Below, piece after piece: positions 1 through 11,937 of a stretch of DNA of 64,000 nt. The stretch spans positions 621,799 through 685,798 of the forward strand of contig BFEA01000119.1 in the NCBI GenBank assembly GCA_003427395.1, read 5' to 3'. Each line of letters opens with the position of its first letter. Position 1 is the first letter of the stretch. The position numbers and the translations under genes are program-made. The notes beneath the pieces are model-generated. The model was not told where the DNA came from, searched no databases, and worked only from the letters and a program-made list of their open reading frames with translations. The stretch is from Chara braunii. Lineage: Eukaryota; Streptophyta; Charophyceae; Charales; Characeae.

Positions 1-112
1 AGAAAGTTATAAATTCATCCACACTCCAAATGATGACGAGAAGGGAACCAATCCGATTAGCCAACAGACTCAGGTTCGAGGCCTCCATCAACCGTGGCAA
101 CATAACTATATG

Positions 113-186
113 CCACCAGGGTTTTAACCTGGGTCTCCATCGTCCTGACACTAGGACGCCGGTGTATTATGTATCAATACTACAAC
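113..186 (-). pseudogene. tRNA-Asp-like relic
   Basis: Read on the minus strand, this segment starts with GTTGTAGTATTGATACA, continues through ATAATACACC, and ends with a T-arm-like part, CCCAGGTTAAAACCCTGG. It aligns along its length with plant-type tRNA-Asp(GUC) as I remember it (GTTGTAGTATAGTGG at the D-arm and a GGTTCGA-type T loop). The anticodon arm is altered: a stem of about six pairs (CGTCCT with AGGACG) encloses a six-base loop AGTGTC, so it would not be a normal tRNA. The better-preserved copy is at 53691-53763. It may be a degenerate tRNA or a tRNA-derived pol III promoter inside the repeat. Confidence 0.6.
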
Positions 187-1391
187 ATAAGTTTCAAAGG
201 CCACCTCAAACCGTCCTCTCCCCTTTGTCCTAGACAAACACCAGCTTGTCGTTGAGTGTCTCGGCTAGACTCTATCTCATAAGCAGAGCCCTCCCCAGGG
301 GCGTGGGCCTTAAATGAGACCTCAGAAGACACTCTCGCCTCCTCCCCGAAAATCCTCACAATTAACGTATACGTCTATGTATATTTAAATCTCCTCTCAA
401 CTCTTTCTGCAGTCCAGTACAGAAATGCTAGGTCTCCATCCTGGCCCAGAATAGTCTGGTTGATCGAGTCAGACCTACGACCTACCATATTGTTATCTTA
501 ATGGCAGTTCCTTCGCTGGTTATCCAACAATAGGTTTTCTTCTGATAAGCATTCAATCAAGACTGCTCAAACGTCTCAACTCATATCCCCCGCCATCCCA
601 CCGGAGTAATTTCCCTAAGGCATGCATAACCCCTTAAACTCTTATCCCGTTGGTAGACGTGGGTCCGCGGCCAGGTTGTGCTGGCTTGCAGCCATCCAAT
701 AGGGGTTGCGCCCTAGAGGTGTTAACCTTTACCGTTTAGCTTGGTATTCCTCAATATGCTTGGGATTAACACAAGTGTCCGAACGGTGCGTCGCAAAACA
801 AACCACAGGCCCAATGCGGGACTACGCAGAGGCCTGTCTCACTTTAAAGGCATTTACCAGCTCCCTATGGGACAACATAGAAAGCATGNCCCCTTTTCAC
901 AATCACAAACAGATTCACCGCTAGGCTCACACAAGGTCGTGGCCTACTGACTTGATCAGAGACAGCAGACCACACATCCCACGACATCTTAATGCACTGA
1001 CTTGCGACCTTCTCAATTCCACCAATGATCCAGTCTGTAATTCTGGTTCCCCTCGTCAGGCTTTATCAACTCAAGCACTGCTTATCATGCCCCTTAAATC
1101 TACTAACCACCTTTCACACGAAGGGGGTCTCCCTCAATAGGTCTCCCTGCCATCCCTCTCTTTCTAGGATGAGCTATCACTCGACCTTTTTCAAAACACC
1201 TCCCCTTTCGAGATGAGTCTCTCTCTAAACTACATTACCACCTTCCTTAATCTGAAGGGGTCTCAACCATAAAACCACTAAAACTGAGAGGCCTACTTAT
1301 GGGTCCTCTTCACAACTCAACCATGGAACAACCCAACTGAGGGACCTGCTTATGGGTCCTCTTCGCAACTCAACCGTACAACATTTGACAT

Positions 1392-1559
1392 GGTAAGTAT
1401 TCGAGTCTCAGAGACTCGCAAAATCCCTTAGGATTCTTACACTTCGGTCACAGAACAAACTGTACTACGTCTCCTGGTAAGTATTCGAGTCTCAGAGACT
1501 CACAAAATCCCTTAGGATTCTTACACTTCGGTCACAGAACAAACTGTACTACGTCTCCT
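1392..1559. repeat. 84-bp tandem duplication
   Basis: Two head-to-tail 84-bp units (1392-1475 and 1476-1559) differ at one visible position (gactcg versus gactca). Each begins with ggtaagtattcgag and contains the small palindrome cgagtctcagagactcg. The homologous site in X copy 2 (near 54867) has a single unit, so the duplication is specific to this copy and recent relative to the divergence of the two X copies. Confidence 0.9.
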
Positions 1560-2100
1560 TATACTCTGCTTTTTCACCTGCCCGTCGGCAGATCGCACGA
1601 GTATACCGAAGAGTAGACAACCTTCACATTCACACAATCCAATACACATGGGATGTATCCCCCACATCTTTCACACAAACCCATTATACATCAGGATAAA
1701 ACCACACATGTGAGAGTGATACCCCAACTCAAGCGTAAACCAAATGACCTCAAATTACATATACCCGCCCAGAGCCGAACAATCTCAACCCACCATGGTA
1801 CCAGCATCACACAACGGAAGCCACGCCCTCTCTAACAAACACTATCATTGACACAGTCCTGGTCACGATGTAATCATACCCCTCAAACTCGAGGGATCCA
1901 AATAAGTCAAAACATATCTTCATCTTGAACAAAGTAAGACTAAACCCTCCCGTGTCCCACTTGCTCGAGACTGAAATTTGGTATAGAATCAAAACACTGT
2001 ATATATATTGTCCTTGCTTACTTAAAACTTAAGTCCAAGTCTACCAGGACTCCACGCACATTCTATACACAAATGCATGGATGCATATGCCCTTGTAGCT

Positions 2101-2976
2101 CAGGGTAGTATGGCTATGAGAAAAAATCAACCTTCAAAACATAGCCCCCCCACTGTCCCGGATCCTAGGGCAATGTTTCTAAAGCATCGGTCTCGAAAGA
2201 GTCAAAGATCATAATCAAGATCAAGTCAGTCCTTTTAATAAAGTCTCATCCTCCCATGATCTCCCAACGTAGACAAGCGGGCACTCTGAGCCATACCCTC
2301 ATCCCTATTTGCCTTCGGCAATCCATACATGCGTGAGGCTCGTTTTCATGCTTGGGCCCGACCCTTGCTACCCTACCTTCAATTCGTCGCAGGAGCTTTA
2401 GAAGGGTATTTGCCCAATCCCACCTTGAAGCCTCCTATGATCCATCATATATATACAAGTCTCACTCAGTGCACCTCTAGGTTAGGGAGTCCACCTTTTC
2501 CCACATCAAGGTTTCCCCTCAAGCCTCTCAGATCTCTCTCATATATACAACCATCTGGACCTAAAACAGGGCGTAGGTCTCGTCTCTTCTTTTCTCAACC
2601 AATAGGTCTAGGGAGCTAGACCCTTATTTAAAACTCATCTCCTCGCCCTAGTCACTAGAGACATATCGATATCACGATCCGAGGCAGACCCAACATACCC
2701 CCCCATATACAACTATTATATTGGGGCCCCTTTACGTACGATTCGGGCCGTCTTACCGGACCATTATTATGAAAACCCCCTTCCTTATGCACGTAGTATC
2801 TACTCAGATGGGGTTTTCTTGCTTATTTATGCGGCCTCCTCAAACTTCCAGGCCCTTCTCACCCAAACCCGCCTTTTCACAACTTATCCCTTCAACCCAT
2901 CTTGATACATCCTGCCGGCTAACACATAGGGGCGCAGTCCATACCATTGGTTGGCCTGCCACCCTAGCCCTCATCT
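2101..2976. other. Non-coding stretch between X copy 1 and accessory ORF
   Basis: I see no supported gene here. Short open frames on either strand have no recognisable domain. The stretch lies inside element 0 (minus strand), downstream of its accessory ORF. Confidence 0.4.
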
Positions 2977-3702
2977 TCACCTATGTGCACCCTGTCTGCG
3001 AAAGACATACCCTGGCAGGATACATGGACACCGGCTAACTGCGGCACAAACCTCTTCCCAGTCTACAACCCTTTCGTTTGGGTCGTGTGAACTTACATAT
3101 GCATCCACTACATTGGCCAGGTTCTTAAGTTCCTGGCTATGGGGCAAGAACCTTCGGTCCAGGTACAACCCATTTATCAACTCGCACTTGTACCTCGCAT
3201 ATCCCCATTCTCGCACCTTCGCGGCAGCCTCTGCAGCGGCTTCCACCCTCGCCTGTCCCCCAAAATATGCCTCTATCAAGAATTATTGCAGGACAACTCG
3301 CAATGGGGCCAAGGGAAGTGCAAACTCTTCGACGTGCTTGACCTCTACACGGGCCTCCACCTGCTCCTCTCCTTCCTGGATCCTGCCATTCGTTCAATTT
3401 GCTGCAGCTTCCTCAGCTACCCTCAAAGGTCTCGCCAACAGGTTCCCATGCCCAAGCGCCAACTCAATCCCATGTAAGGCCCAAAACGAAGAAGACGCAT
3501 ACAAAGTCACCCTTACGATCGCACAGTCCTGACCATCATCAAAGTCGGACTCGATCCAGGCAAAAATACACTTGCCTATCGGTGCGCCCCACCAGGAAGA
3601 AATGTACTCTCCCTCCCTGACTCGCCTCGGTAAAGAAATCTCAAGCCCATCTTCCCCCTTGACAGACAACGTCACACTGACACCTTCCTTCGCATAAGGC
3701 AT
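2977..3702 (-). pseudogene. Accessory ORF family A (element 0), two in-frame stops
   Basis: One continuous minus-strand frame of about 242 codons runs from ATG at 3702 to the stop at 2977. It is interrupted by TGA near 3394 (after AEEAAAN) and TAA near 3283 (after LRVVLQ). By eye it is alignable over its whole length with the 235-residue ORF at 47488-48195 of element 1: both begin M-x-Y with a G five to six residues in, both have an SLP motif near residue 25, then [VI]-x-x-x-[IF]-F-x-W, then a VRVTLY / VSVRLY motif, and both end in an Ala/Arg-rich helix followed by LDR-x-x-x-P-x-x-x-EL. The function is unknown and I do not recognise the family. In both elements it is the first ORF after the tRNA-Asp primer site, which suggests an element-encoded accessory protein rather than a captured random sequence. 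The stops show that this copy is dead. Confidence 0.6.
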
Positions 3703-6072
3703 CCTGAGTTGCCCTAGCTCCGGGATGGGTTCTGCCCGTCACAGAAAAAACGTCCAGCATGCGCCTTCAGTTATCATATTGGCAATCATACCCTATCATC
3801 ATATCTCTAAGCCCTTATCCTCAGATCATCTTTCCCTAAAATCATTCATTTTCAGCGTTTGCGACCACCTAGTTTAGGGAGAATTTTACTAGTAATATAC
3901 CATGGTGATAACATTTTCGCAGATACCAACTTCATAATAGTAGTTACTCATAAGGAATGATATATTACTTAAGTACCAAATGTCAAAAATACCCTGTTAA
4001 AATTATCCCGATACTCATCACGCCCGCGCATAGAAGAGTCTGTTCGAAAAAAACGATTATACCGAAGAGAGTCTTTTGCACAAATATCCATCTGAGATAA
4101 AACATCAAATACCCATCGATAAAACCCTCGAGTCATAACTCACACATTAGTCAAATATCACTTTTACCACCCAGGAACGACACAATATACACGTCATATA
4201 AGCAGGCACTCCATCCATGAATTAAAAATGCAATACAACCCACGATAAATAGAATATCCTCCTAACTATGATCACAACATAATAGGCACAACTTATTTGC
4301 AGGGGTTGTAACTGAAGAGCACGATATGCTTTGTACATAACCACATAAAACGAATTCAACTGCCAGTTGTATAACAAGATAATCCTCAAAACATATCTTA
4401 GTTTATACAAGACAGAATAAGACTGACAATGAGTAATTAGCATGATACAATTGTTACCCCCTTCATCTCTTAAACCAAGCATATAGTGCAGAGGGGTGGT
4501 GTAATCCTCTTAGGATAACATCTTGACTCCTGAGCCCCGCTCTAAAGCTCAAGCCTTACCGCATCCCTCTCTGATTGCAGCGCTTGCACCTCACCGACCC
4601 TATCATGGTCAAATGGACAACCCCATCCATACTTATCAAGGCAATTGAAGAGCGAATTCGCACCTTTACAAATATGGTGGTCCTACTTAACGGGAGACGA
4701 GCCTAGGTCACTACTCCAGATCCGCTCCCACTAGGAAGTAGTTGTTCCACTTGGCCATTACGGTTTCGATAAGGTAACAAGCCCCTTCCTCTCTTCTCAA
4801 CAGATAATGTAGTTACTCTCCTATCGTAGGAAAGATAACAACACCCCACTAATGGACCAAGAATATAATTCCGGCGTGGGTCTCACTATCAGTTCCGAGA
4901 CTAACAACCGCTTCCTTTAGCCTCATCGAGGGGGTAACAACTCAAGAATGCACTTCCACTGAGGACAAATTATACACGCCTACTGACTCCTTCTCGGAAG
5001 AACCACCCTCCACAGAAGCAAGTCACCCCATTCACCCCTGGCCCCATGCCAGACCTGGGTTTCATGCAGAATCTATATCCTCGTGGAAGGCAATCCATAC
5101 ATACGCCATCAATCAGACATCAAACAAAACACAATGAAAGCACATATATAGAGACAACCGAACAAACAATCTAAAATGTCATATATACATATATCACATA
5201 TAATTGACATATAGGCCTCTCTTCGGACTAGCCAAATCGCTATCCTAATGACCACTACTTCTCGAGATTTATCGATAGTTAGCCAGACAGTCCGCAAACG
5301 ACTCAAATCATCACCAACTCACACTATTGAAGAGCTAAGCATCGTACAAGCCGTTGTATCTATCATATCACATCTCAGCCTGCGCTCAAGGAAATATTTT
5401 TACAATTAAACTCCTCACTTCGCATTTTATCAGTCATCCCCTCACCCATGTCGTTCCCCTGTCAGCAACATTCTTTAAAGCAGGAGTCATATGACTAGGG
5501 GAGAGGCTCCACCTTAACTTGACTATCCCCCGAGGCAGGCTTAAAACCCCGATCCCGTAATGAGTCAATTAGCCTTGGATTCCAATCATAGGCATACTTA
5601 GCAATGCCAGCGCTACCTTACTAATTCCTAGCCGAATCAAGCCCACAAGGCATTACCCAAACTCATCCATAATTAAAGTTAAGGAGGCTTTCAACTTCAT
5701 TTAATCGCATATTAGGCAGTGCTCACAGCGCATAGTCACAACGCTTATTGATCTCAAGGGACCCTTATTGCATCGCTCAAACCCCTACTCACGAAGTCAA
5801 CCCTCACTTCATACTCTATCCGCTTCCATAAAACGATCAACCATTCCTCCTAACCTGATCAATAGAGCAGAAGCGGTTATTCTCTGCGGATTATCAACCT
5901 GCCTCGAATCAAGGCTCGATTTCTAGGGACCCCGTAGTCTTTACGATACTTCCAACGATAGTCAAAATATTAGTCAATTGCACAAACAAGTCTATCAAAA
6001 CTTCTTATTTGATTATTTCTCACTTCCATACCCGGGTGTCGTTCCACCAGGGACAATGGTAGGCAGTCGTTA
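3703..6072. other. Leader region of element 0, no gene seen
   Basis: These 2.4 kb between the accessory ORF and the primer site show no supported coding region. The sequence is AT-richer than the LTR next to it and has no tandem structure that I could see. By position it is the untranslated leader of the minus-strand element 0, possibly enlarged by unrecognised insertions. Confidence 0.4.
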
Positions 6073-6090
6073 TCCCCGGCAACATCGCCA
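6073..6090 (-). promoter_or_regulatory. Primer binding site (tRNA-Asp), element 0
   Basis: The plus strand here reads TCCCCGGCAACATCGCCA, which matches the 3' end plus CCA of plant-type tRNA-Asp (CCCCGGCAACGGCGCCA, from memory) except at two positions. It lies two bases from an LTR start (TGTCGAGC at 6093), just as the perfect site at 49050-49067 lies one base from TGTC at 49069. The complement is therefore the primer binding site of a minus-strand element whose 5' LTR is at 6093 to about 9035 and whose body extends left. Confidence 0.8.
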
Positions 6091-7129
6091 CCTGTCGAGC
6101 GCATCGGTCCGGCACCGCACGTGGCAGTGCGGGACCCTCTCGGCCGCGTCACGCAGGAGTTGGACCAACCACGTCACGAACACACCAATGGAGTTTCCTT
6201 AGGCCGCTCCGGCCGAGTGCGCCAGCCATACCTCTCGCGAGCCCCTACGACAGGATAGGGCCAACGCGAGGCACAACTTACCTCCACCTTACCGGAGTTG
6301 TCACCTCCCTTCGGTGGGAGTATCCCCACCGAGCTACCACTCCACAATATGAAAGTTAATCCGTTGCAATCGCAGAGGTGGACCAACCGAGGGCGTTTCT
6401 CGTTCGCTGTAGCACAGGGGGTACGCGCGGTAATACGCCTATCGGACCCGCACGCGAACCAATGTCTTGGGGGACTGAAGTCCCAAGCATGGCTCGGCGT
6501 CGGTCGACTAGGACGCATCCCACACACCATGCGCACACCATTTTTCGAACATAAAAATAAAACACACACACACGCACATACCACACGACACAATACAAAC
6601 AACGCGACAACGCTCCTGGCCCCACGGTAGCCAACCCATAACCTTTCAATGCGAAAGTCAAATGGGCGTCGCGCGCGAGGCTTAGTATAAAACTACGCGT
6701 ACGCAGGGCCTACTCATATCGACTAGCAATACAAACGTACGCAAGCAGTCGCAATGATGGCGTACCATGTAGTACCCATACTCATGTGGTCCTCGTTAAT
6801 CTCGAGGGTCGCATTCGACATTCAAGTGTCGGCTGACACGCGCCTTGAGGGTTAATCTCTCGACGTTGGACAACCACCAAGCGCGGTTGAAGACCACACA
6901 CCCTCTTCTGCAATCTGTGCAGAGTAGGGCAAATAGGCTCTGTACGGGGGCAGATTCCTTCCCTGCAGAGTCTAGGGCTTGGGATGTTGGACACGGCCCA
7001 GGACCAACGTCCGACCATAAAAATCTATAAAAAACAAAGGATAAAAGGGGATCTCCCTTTTCTCTCAAGTCATAATCTGGTTAATCCTTGCACACTATCG
7101 CGGTAAGCCGTGCGCATACCCAAGGCACA

Positions 7130-7160
7130 TATAAATATATATATATATATATAGCTTATT
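7130..7160. repeat. (AT)n microsatellite
   Basis: A short alternating AT run follows 'cacatataaatat' inside the LTR. The second LTR copy has only a shorter form near 28100. Confidence 0.8.
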
Positions 7161-7644
7161 TATATAGGACGATCACTTCTCCCAGTTACAGTGAAACTCC
7201 TCTCAGCCATATACATATGTAATCGCAGGCAGTCGCATGCAGAGTCCGAACCACAATTATACCTTCAATCACATCAAAGATTCAACAAGAGTCCACGCAC
7301 TACACGGGGTCAACTTCAACCATTCCCTATGCTCATACCCCTTGCTTTAGCCATACAAACCTCACTCTTGTGCAACTCTCCAAAATAAGTACTCATTACT
7401 TTAGTTAAATGGCCATTCAATAAAGTCCGGGTGAAAACACAATGAAACTCCTATCGCTCTAGCACGTGGCGAGCAACTAAAGCAACTACCTGACAACTGA
7501 AACTCAGACCGAGTAGTAGCCTCACTCAGTCACATGCACGCCAAACCACGAAGGTAAGTACCCTCACCATCACCAAGTCAATTTTAGCAGATAATAGTTC
7601 ATAATCTTTCAATGCTTTATCCCTTTATACCCTGCTTTCATAAG

Positions 7645-8450
7645 GCGTAAAGTCAAGCCATCCAATCTTATGGAACATGCATGACTCAACCATTAAGTAT
7701 ACACGAACGGGTTGCACAACTACTTTTCTCTTCCTTTGGGCGCATGACTAAGCCATTCATCTCAGAAACAATGCCTAGTCGTCCTGAACTGTTTAATATC
7801 CAAGTTATATATACCTTTCTGAGCTTAATCTTCAAGGTGGGCGTAGGACTGAGTCATTCACCTTAGAAACATTGCTTAGTCGGCCAAAGTTACCTTCAAT
7901 TATACTCTTAATTGTAATCTTTTCAATTTACGATAAGCTATAGTCAGACCATCCAATCTTATAGAACCCGTGTCTGACTAGCCTGTTTTTAATAGGATAA
8001 AAATAACGTATAGGCATGTGCGAGGCTTTGAGCCAGACCCCCTGAACTTACAGAAGGATCTAACTCTCTGCCAGATTCATTTCTCTCTAAACCGTCATAT
8101 GTGCGGCATTGAGTCAACCCCCTTGAACTTACAGAAGGGTTTGCCCTTTGCCAAAGATTACTCCCTCAGAATAAAAGCAGGAAGAGACTGAGCCACCTGA
8201 ACTTACAAAACAGCTCAGCCCCCTCGTTCAGAAACAAAAAAACTTAAAAGAACCCAAGAAACAAGGCAACTCAGGATACCTAAACTTATAGAGCGCCTCG
8301 AGCTCCCGAAAATCAAACCCAGTCAAGCCCTCGCAAGCCAAAGCAGTCAGGTCACCTAAACTTATAGAGCGTCCTTACCCTCCATGCAATTCGAAAAGTA
8401 AAACACAACAGTCAGGCCATCCAATCGTATGGAACATGCCTGACCCTATA
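7645..8450. repeat. Array of ~10 hairpins with constant loop and variable stems, copy 1
   Basis: About ten units spaced 70-115 bp share a loop resembling CCAAACTTATGGAACATG, flanked by arms that differ from unit to unit but pair within each unit. Exact stems read by eye: 7651-7655 with 7682-7686 (AGTCA/TGACT); 7746-7750 with 7776-7780 (GACTA/TAGTC); 7848-7853 with 7875-7880 (ACTGAG/CTTAGT, one wobble); 7941-7949 with 7972-7980 (TAGTCAGAC/GTCTGACTA, nine pairs); 8198-8203 with 8223-8228 (CTGAGC/GCTCAG); 8411-8417 with 8438-8444 (GTCAGGC/GCCTGAC). Units near 8025, 8110, 8270 and 8340 have weaker or bulged stems. The loops are about 19-25 nt. The function is unknown. Confidence 0.85.
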
Positions 8451-9035
8451 AGACTCTTTCAATCTCAAGCAAAACCACCTTCCTCCCAACCCTTCCCCCA
8501 GATGCATTCCCCTTTTGTCCGCAATCTGCTTTCATGCAATCAACAAGGTTGAAACTGAGGTTGCACACACGTTCCTTTACTTCAGTCAGACTTATGTCCT
8601 GAACGTCAACCCAAAGTCAAATACAGGGTTCACACCATACATTTAGTCAACCATAGAGAGATCTACAAATAGGGGTTATAATTGGGTTTATAGAGGGAGT
8701 CAGGGAATTACCACTCAGTTCCCTGCCTCCAGGACTCCTCCTGAATACCGGCAGAGCTCCCGCAATTGGTGGGGCGAACCTCCCACGGAGGCCTTGGCGC
8801 GGATTACGGGTTGCAATCCCGCCTGCCGCCTTCCTCTCAGAATCAATAGACTAGACTTAGAGTAAGAAGGGCAGAAGAAGAAGTATTTAGTCTCTCATAT
8901 ACAAGAGGGGTGCAATCAGACTCCCACGAGAGGATCTTGATTCCTTCACTCGCCTGAGGGCCCCGCAATGCGACCCAATGTAACAGTTTCGTCAACCTTG
9001 AATTCAAACTACCGAACTCAAACCTCGTGGCGACA

Positions 9036-11937
9036 GCCCAACCGCAGTAACACCCCCCCCCTCCCCTTTGCCGTCCAACCTGCAATTCGCCCATTGCTGC
9101 TCCACTCAGTGGTAAATTATATTTTGCCACCTTGCGGGGGCACCCATAGCATCCAGCTACCTACTCAAGCGACTGCGAGAAACGCCGTAGCATGCCGGAT
9201 GCAACACAGTCACCGTAAGTGCCATCCAGCCTACGCGGGGCAACAATCCTGTGGGGGACAACGGGGCGAGCGGGTCAACAGGCCGACAATCCTGCAGCGA
9301 AGTACGAGGTGTCACCAACAAAACCACTAGCCTTCCCGGCGCACTGATGTATAACGCACAAAGGATACAGCCCGTGGAAGGGCAGTACGGTAGTGGAGTA
9401 GTGGGGCACAAGGTACGCCTCCAATATGGCCATACTGCACAGGAAAAACACCAACCCGCAGCGAACCACCCGGCTTGCGAAGCAGGTACGACAGCGGCAG
9501 CAGGTTGACCATGCGCTCACACATCCGGGTCAGAGCAAGTAGCAGAGTGCCTACTTACATCACGATCGAATCCCGCGGACTGTTGGCTCCCATATCCCCC
9601 ATTCCGATAGACAAAACGGACATCCCGAACTGAGTTGCCCTTTCCACAGTCGTGCGCAGGCTCAAAACACCGTGGTCGCAGACAGTAGTGCGCAGTGCGA
9701 CTTACACATCAGCAGCAGCCAATAGCCAGACCCGTCGTGGCAGGGACCCGGTCGGCCCACGGTCTGGTAGCATAGCCCGATGTCCGGCCCACTCCGCACT
9801 GTCTGCTCGAGACGCACGTGTCTGTTCTCATTATCACCCACATTGCTCAGGTCGCTCGTCGGTAACATGCACGGTTGACAGGTAGATCTCCGACCTCCTG
9901 GTGGTCCGACGAGTATGGCATCCGTCTACAGGTAAGTCCCCGTCCCCGTTGCCCGCGCTCACTCAGTTGAAGGTTGCGAGCTTGAGTAAATCCTCCGTTG
10001 AACTGTGGAAAAATCCACTGGTGCTGATCTCGAACACCCTACCCCCAATCACACCAATACCGTATTCAACACTTCTCGCGCTCTCGCGCCCGACGCCCAG
10101 CCTATACTACTTATCTAGCTAGCCTATCTACGTTCCCATGGCTGGGCCGCCGTGAAGTTGAAGACCAACGCACGCGACGTCTTCACCAAGGTTGACCGCC
10201 TTCATTACATTAGGTACGCTACCTCCCCTTCGTGCCCTCATCTCAGTGTACTAAATCAGAATGAATCTTCCGCTAAAATGCGGAAAGATACGTCCGGGAT
10301 TTTTAAAGCCTTTACTAGTAGTTTTGCAGCCCCCGCCGTCTTTAGCCGTCAAACGGGCACCCGGGTCGAAATTCTGTCGCGGCCATCTCGTTCGTAGCAC
10401 CTCAAAGCCCCAAGTTTGGCTGTCACCTTGCTCGAATCCACTGAGAATCGAGCAAGATAAAGATTCTTCAATCCCCGTTTCTCCACCCCTTTCCCTCCGC
10501 GCACGACCTCTTTCCTCTACCCGCTAACTTACTAACCCATTAATAAGACTGACATAATGGCTGAACTCGCCCGGGGCGAAAACCCCGCCTTCGGATCTCC
10601 ATTTACCACACTTGTCGAGCGAGTTGCCGAGCTAGCAGTGTTTCTCCTCCTGTTCATCCTCCTCCTGCCACGACTCGACGCACCCTCCCTCTCATTAACT
10701 CCTAATCCGCTAACTTATCACTGAAACTAACACCGAATTCGAGTTCGCCCGGGGCTAAAACCCCGAGCTCGCTCCTTCCCGCACTCGGATCGGCCCACTA
10801 TGGAGCGAACTCCATACCCCTTGCTGCGCCCGACTCCTCACCTTCCATCGCTATTTTCTTTCGAATGAACCTTGCGTGGAAACGCGCACAGGCTCACTCC
10901 CTCTGCCGCTTCTCCCCCGGCTTCCACCGCTGCCGCCCATCGCTCACACCGCATACTACTTCAACGCCCGTCCCCTCTGCACTGTCGCCCCATCCTACTT
11001 CAGCCACTCATCTCCGCTCCACCTTCAATCCGCATGCACCTGGTGCGTTTCCGCGCCTAGGTTCACCCCTCTTTCTTACTGTCTGTCACTCCCCGCCATA
11101 GCGCACCGCCTCCCACCCGCAGTCGGGGAGCATCCCACTTGCAACCTTAGTGTCCGCCCCCACTACGCGACCACTCTTCCACGGCTTCGCTGCGCTGTCC
11201 CGCTGAGCTCCTTACTCGCCCCGGCTGCACTCTCTACTAGCCCCGGATGCGCTCTCTACTAAGCCCGGCTGCCGGTCTCCTCGGCTTATGGTCCGAGGGC
11301 AGCCCACTTCAGCCTCCCCTTGCCTCGTTCCGCTCTCTGGTGAGCCCACCACCCTCTCGGGACTCCAATATTTCTGCGTGTACCTGGCACCGACCTGCGC
11401 CCGCATTCACTTGCCTATCCTCCCTCGTCCCCGTCTGAGCCCGATCCTTGCTTTAGCACCGTTCGCCCCGCCGCGTGCATCCACGTGCAACCTTCACCTA
11501 TCGAGTCCCCATGGCAGGTTCACACCCAACCTTCTCACAGTGGGGGGCGAAAGCGGACTGTATACCGTAAAGGCCCAGACACCCCCGGCTACAGCCCCAC
11601 AGGCTCGCCCAAAATGTTCTCCAACAGCCGTCCACCTTAAACCACCGACGCGCTTCAGGTGGGAAACGAGGGAAGCCACGGCCACGGGAACGCGACCGAC
11701 CTCTCGTACGTCGACCCTTTTTCGATCCGTTCTTCGTGACAACGAGAATAAGACCCCTGTTGGTATCCCGAACCCGCGCGAACTCGCCGATCAAACATAA
11801 GGGGCACGTACCCAAGGCCCTCGACTACCGTGACGACCTTTACGTGACTCTTTCTCACATCAGACCTAGGAGGGTCAACGATAAAGAGAGATTAAACACA
11901 AACCAAAAAGAATTATACCATCAACAAGGCGATGGTT
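9036..11937. other. C-rich non-coding stretch, no gene
   Basis: These 2.9 kb are pyrimidine-rich on the plus strand and give many short overlapping open frames but no recognisable protein. Sequences resembling 5' splice sites occur (acaggtaagtcc at 9926, taggtacgct at 10211), one of which ends an exon-like module described separately. The stretch 10260-10290 (gaatgaatcttccgctaaaatgcgg) resembles the core of the hairpin minisatellite at 16641-17150. Confidence 0.4.
10085..10213 (+). repeat. Exon-like module E, copy 1
   Basis: A module of about 129 bp begins with gcgcccgacgcccagcctat and ends at a 5' splice-site-like ttag/gtacgc. Three related modules lie at 14139-14263, 15246-15366 and 15801-15930; all four start with a GGCGC..CGCCCA-type motif and end just before GTACG, GTAAG, GTACG and GTATG respectively, with similar lengths (121-130 bp). 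The reading frames are not clean. They may be fragments of a repeated exon of a retroelement or gene. Confidence 0.45.

Larger units (their letters stand above)
1..2100 (-). repeat. Dispersed repeat block X, copy 1 (truncated by window start)
   Basis: This block is a diverged direct repeat of 53557-55650. Shared landmarks in the same order include the 'gaggcctccatcaa' stretch near 77 and 53654, the tRNA-Asp-like segment (113-186 and 53691-53763), the 'gcattcaatcaagact' stretch near 548 and 54088, 'aggggttgcgccctag' near 700 and 54240, 'tggtaagtattcgagtct' near 1391 and 54867, and 'gcacgagtataccgaagagta' near 1597 and 54987. I see no protein-coding signal in it. In element 0 it lies beyond the accessory ORF as read on the minus strand, so it is probably an internal non-coding part of a retroelement, but this is inference. 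The minus strand is assigned only from that context. Confidence 0.7.
6093..9035 (-). mobile_element. 5' LTR of element 0 (right LTR), about 2.9 kb
   Basis: The LTR begins TGTCGAGC directly after the primer site and is a diverged direct repeat of 27022 to about 31500. Shared landmarks include 'cggccgcgtcacgcag' (6140, 27070), 'gagtgcgccagccatacctctc' (6215, 27145), 'gtcggtcgactaggacgcatccca' (6500, 27430), the hairpin array (7640-8450, 28885-30941) and 'aaggccccgcaatg' near the end (8958, 31443). The right end is uncertain; CGACA at 9031-9035 fits the ...ACA end seen in the element 1 LTRs and is where similarity with the other copy fades. Open frames inside it are short and differ between copies, so it does not look coding. 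Confidence 0.65.

Noticed and set aside
2951-3532. 193-codon plus-strand open frame
   Set aside because: It is antisense to the accessory frame at 2977-3702, which has a homologue at 47488-48195; the plus-strand frame is Ser/Ala-rich and not conserved.
9900-10000. Host gene exon-intron boundary at 9926 (acaggtaagtcc)
   Set aside because: Donor-like words recur throughout the repeats here and no coding frame leads up to this one.
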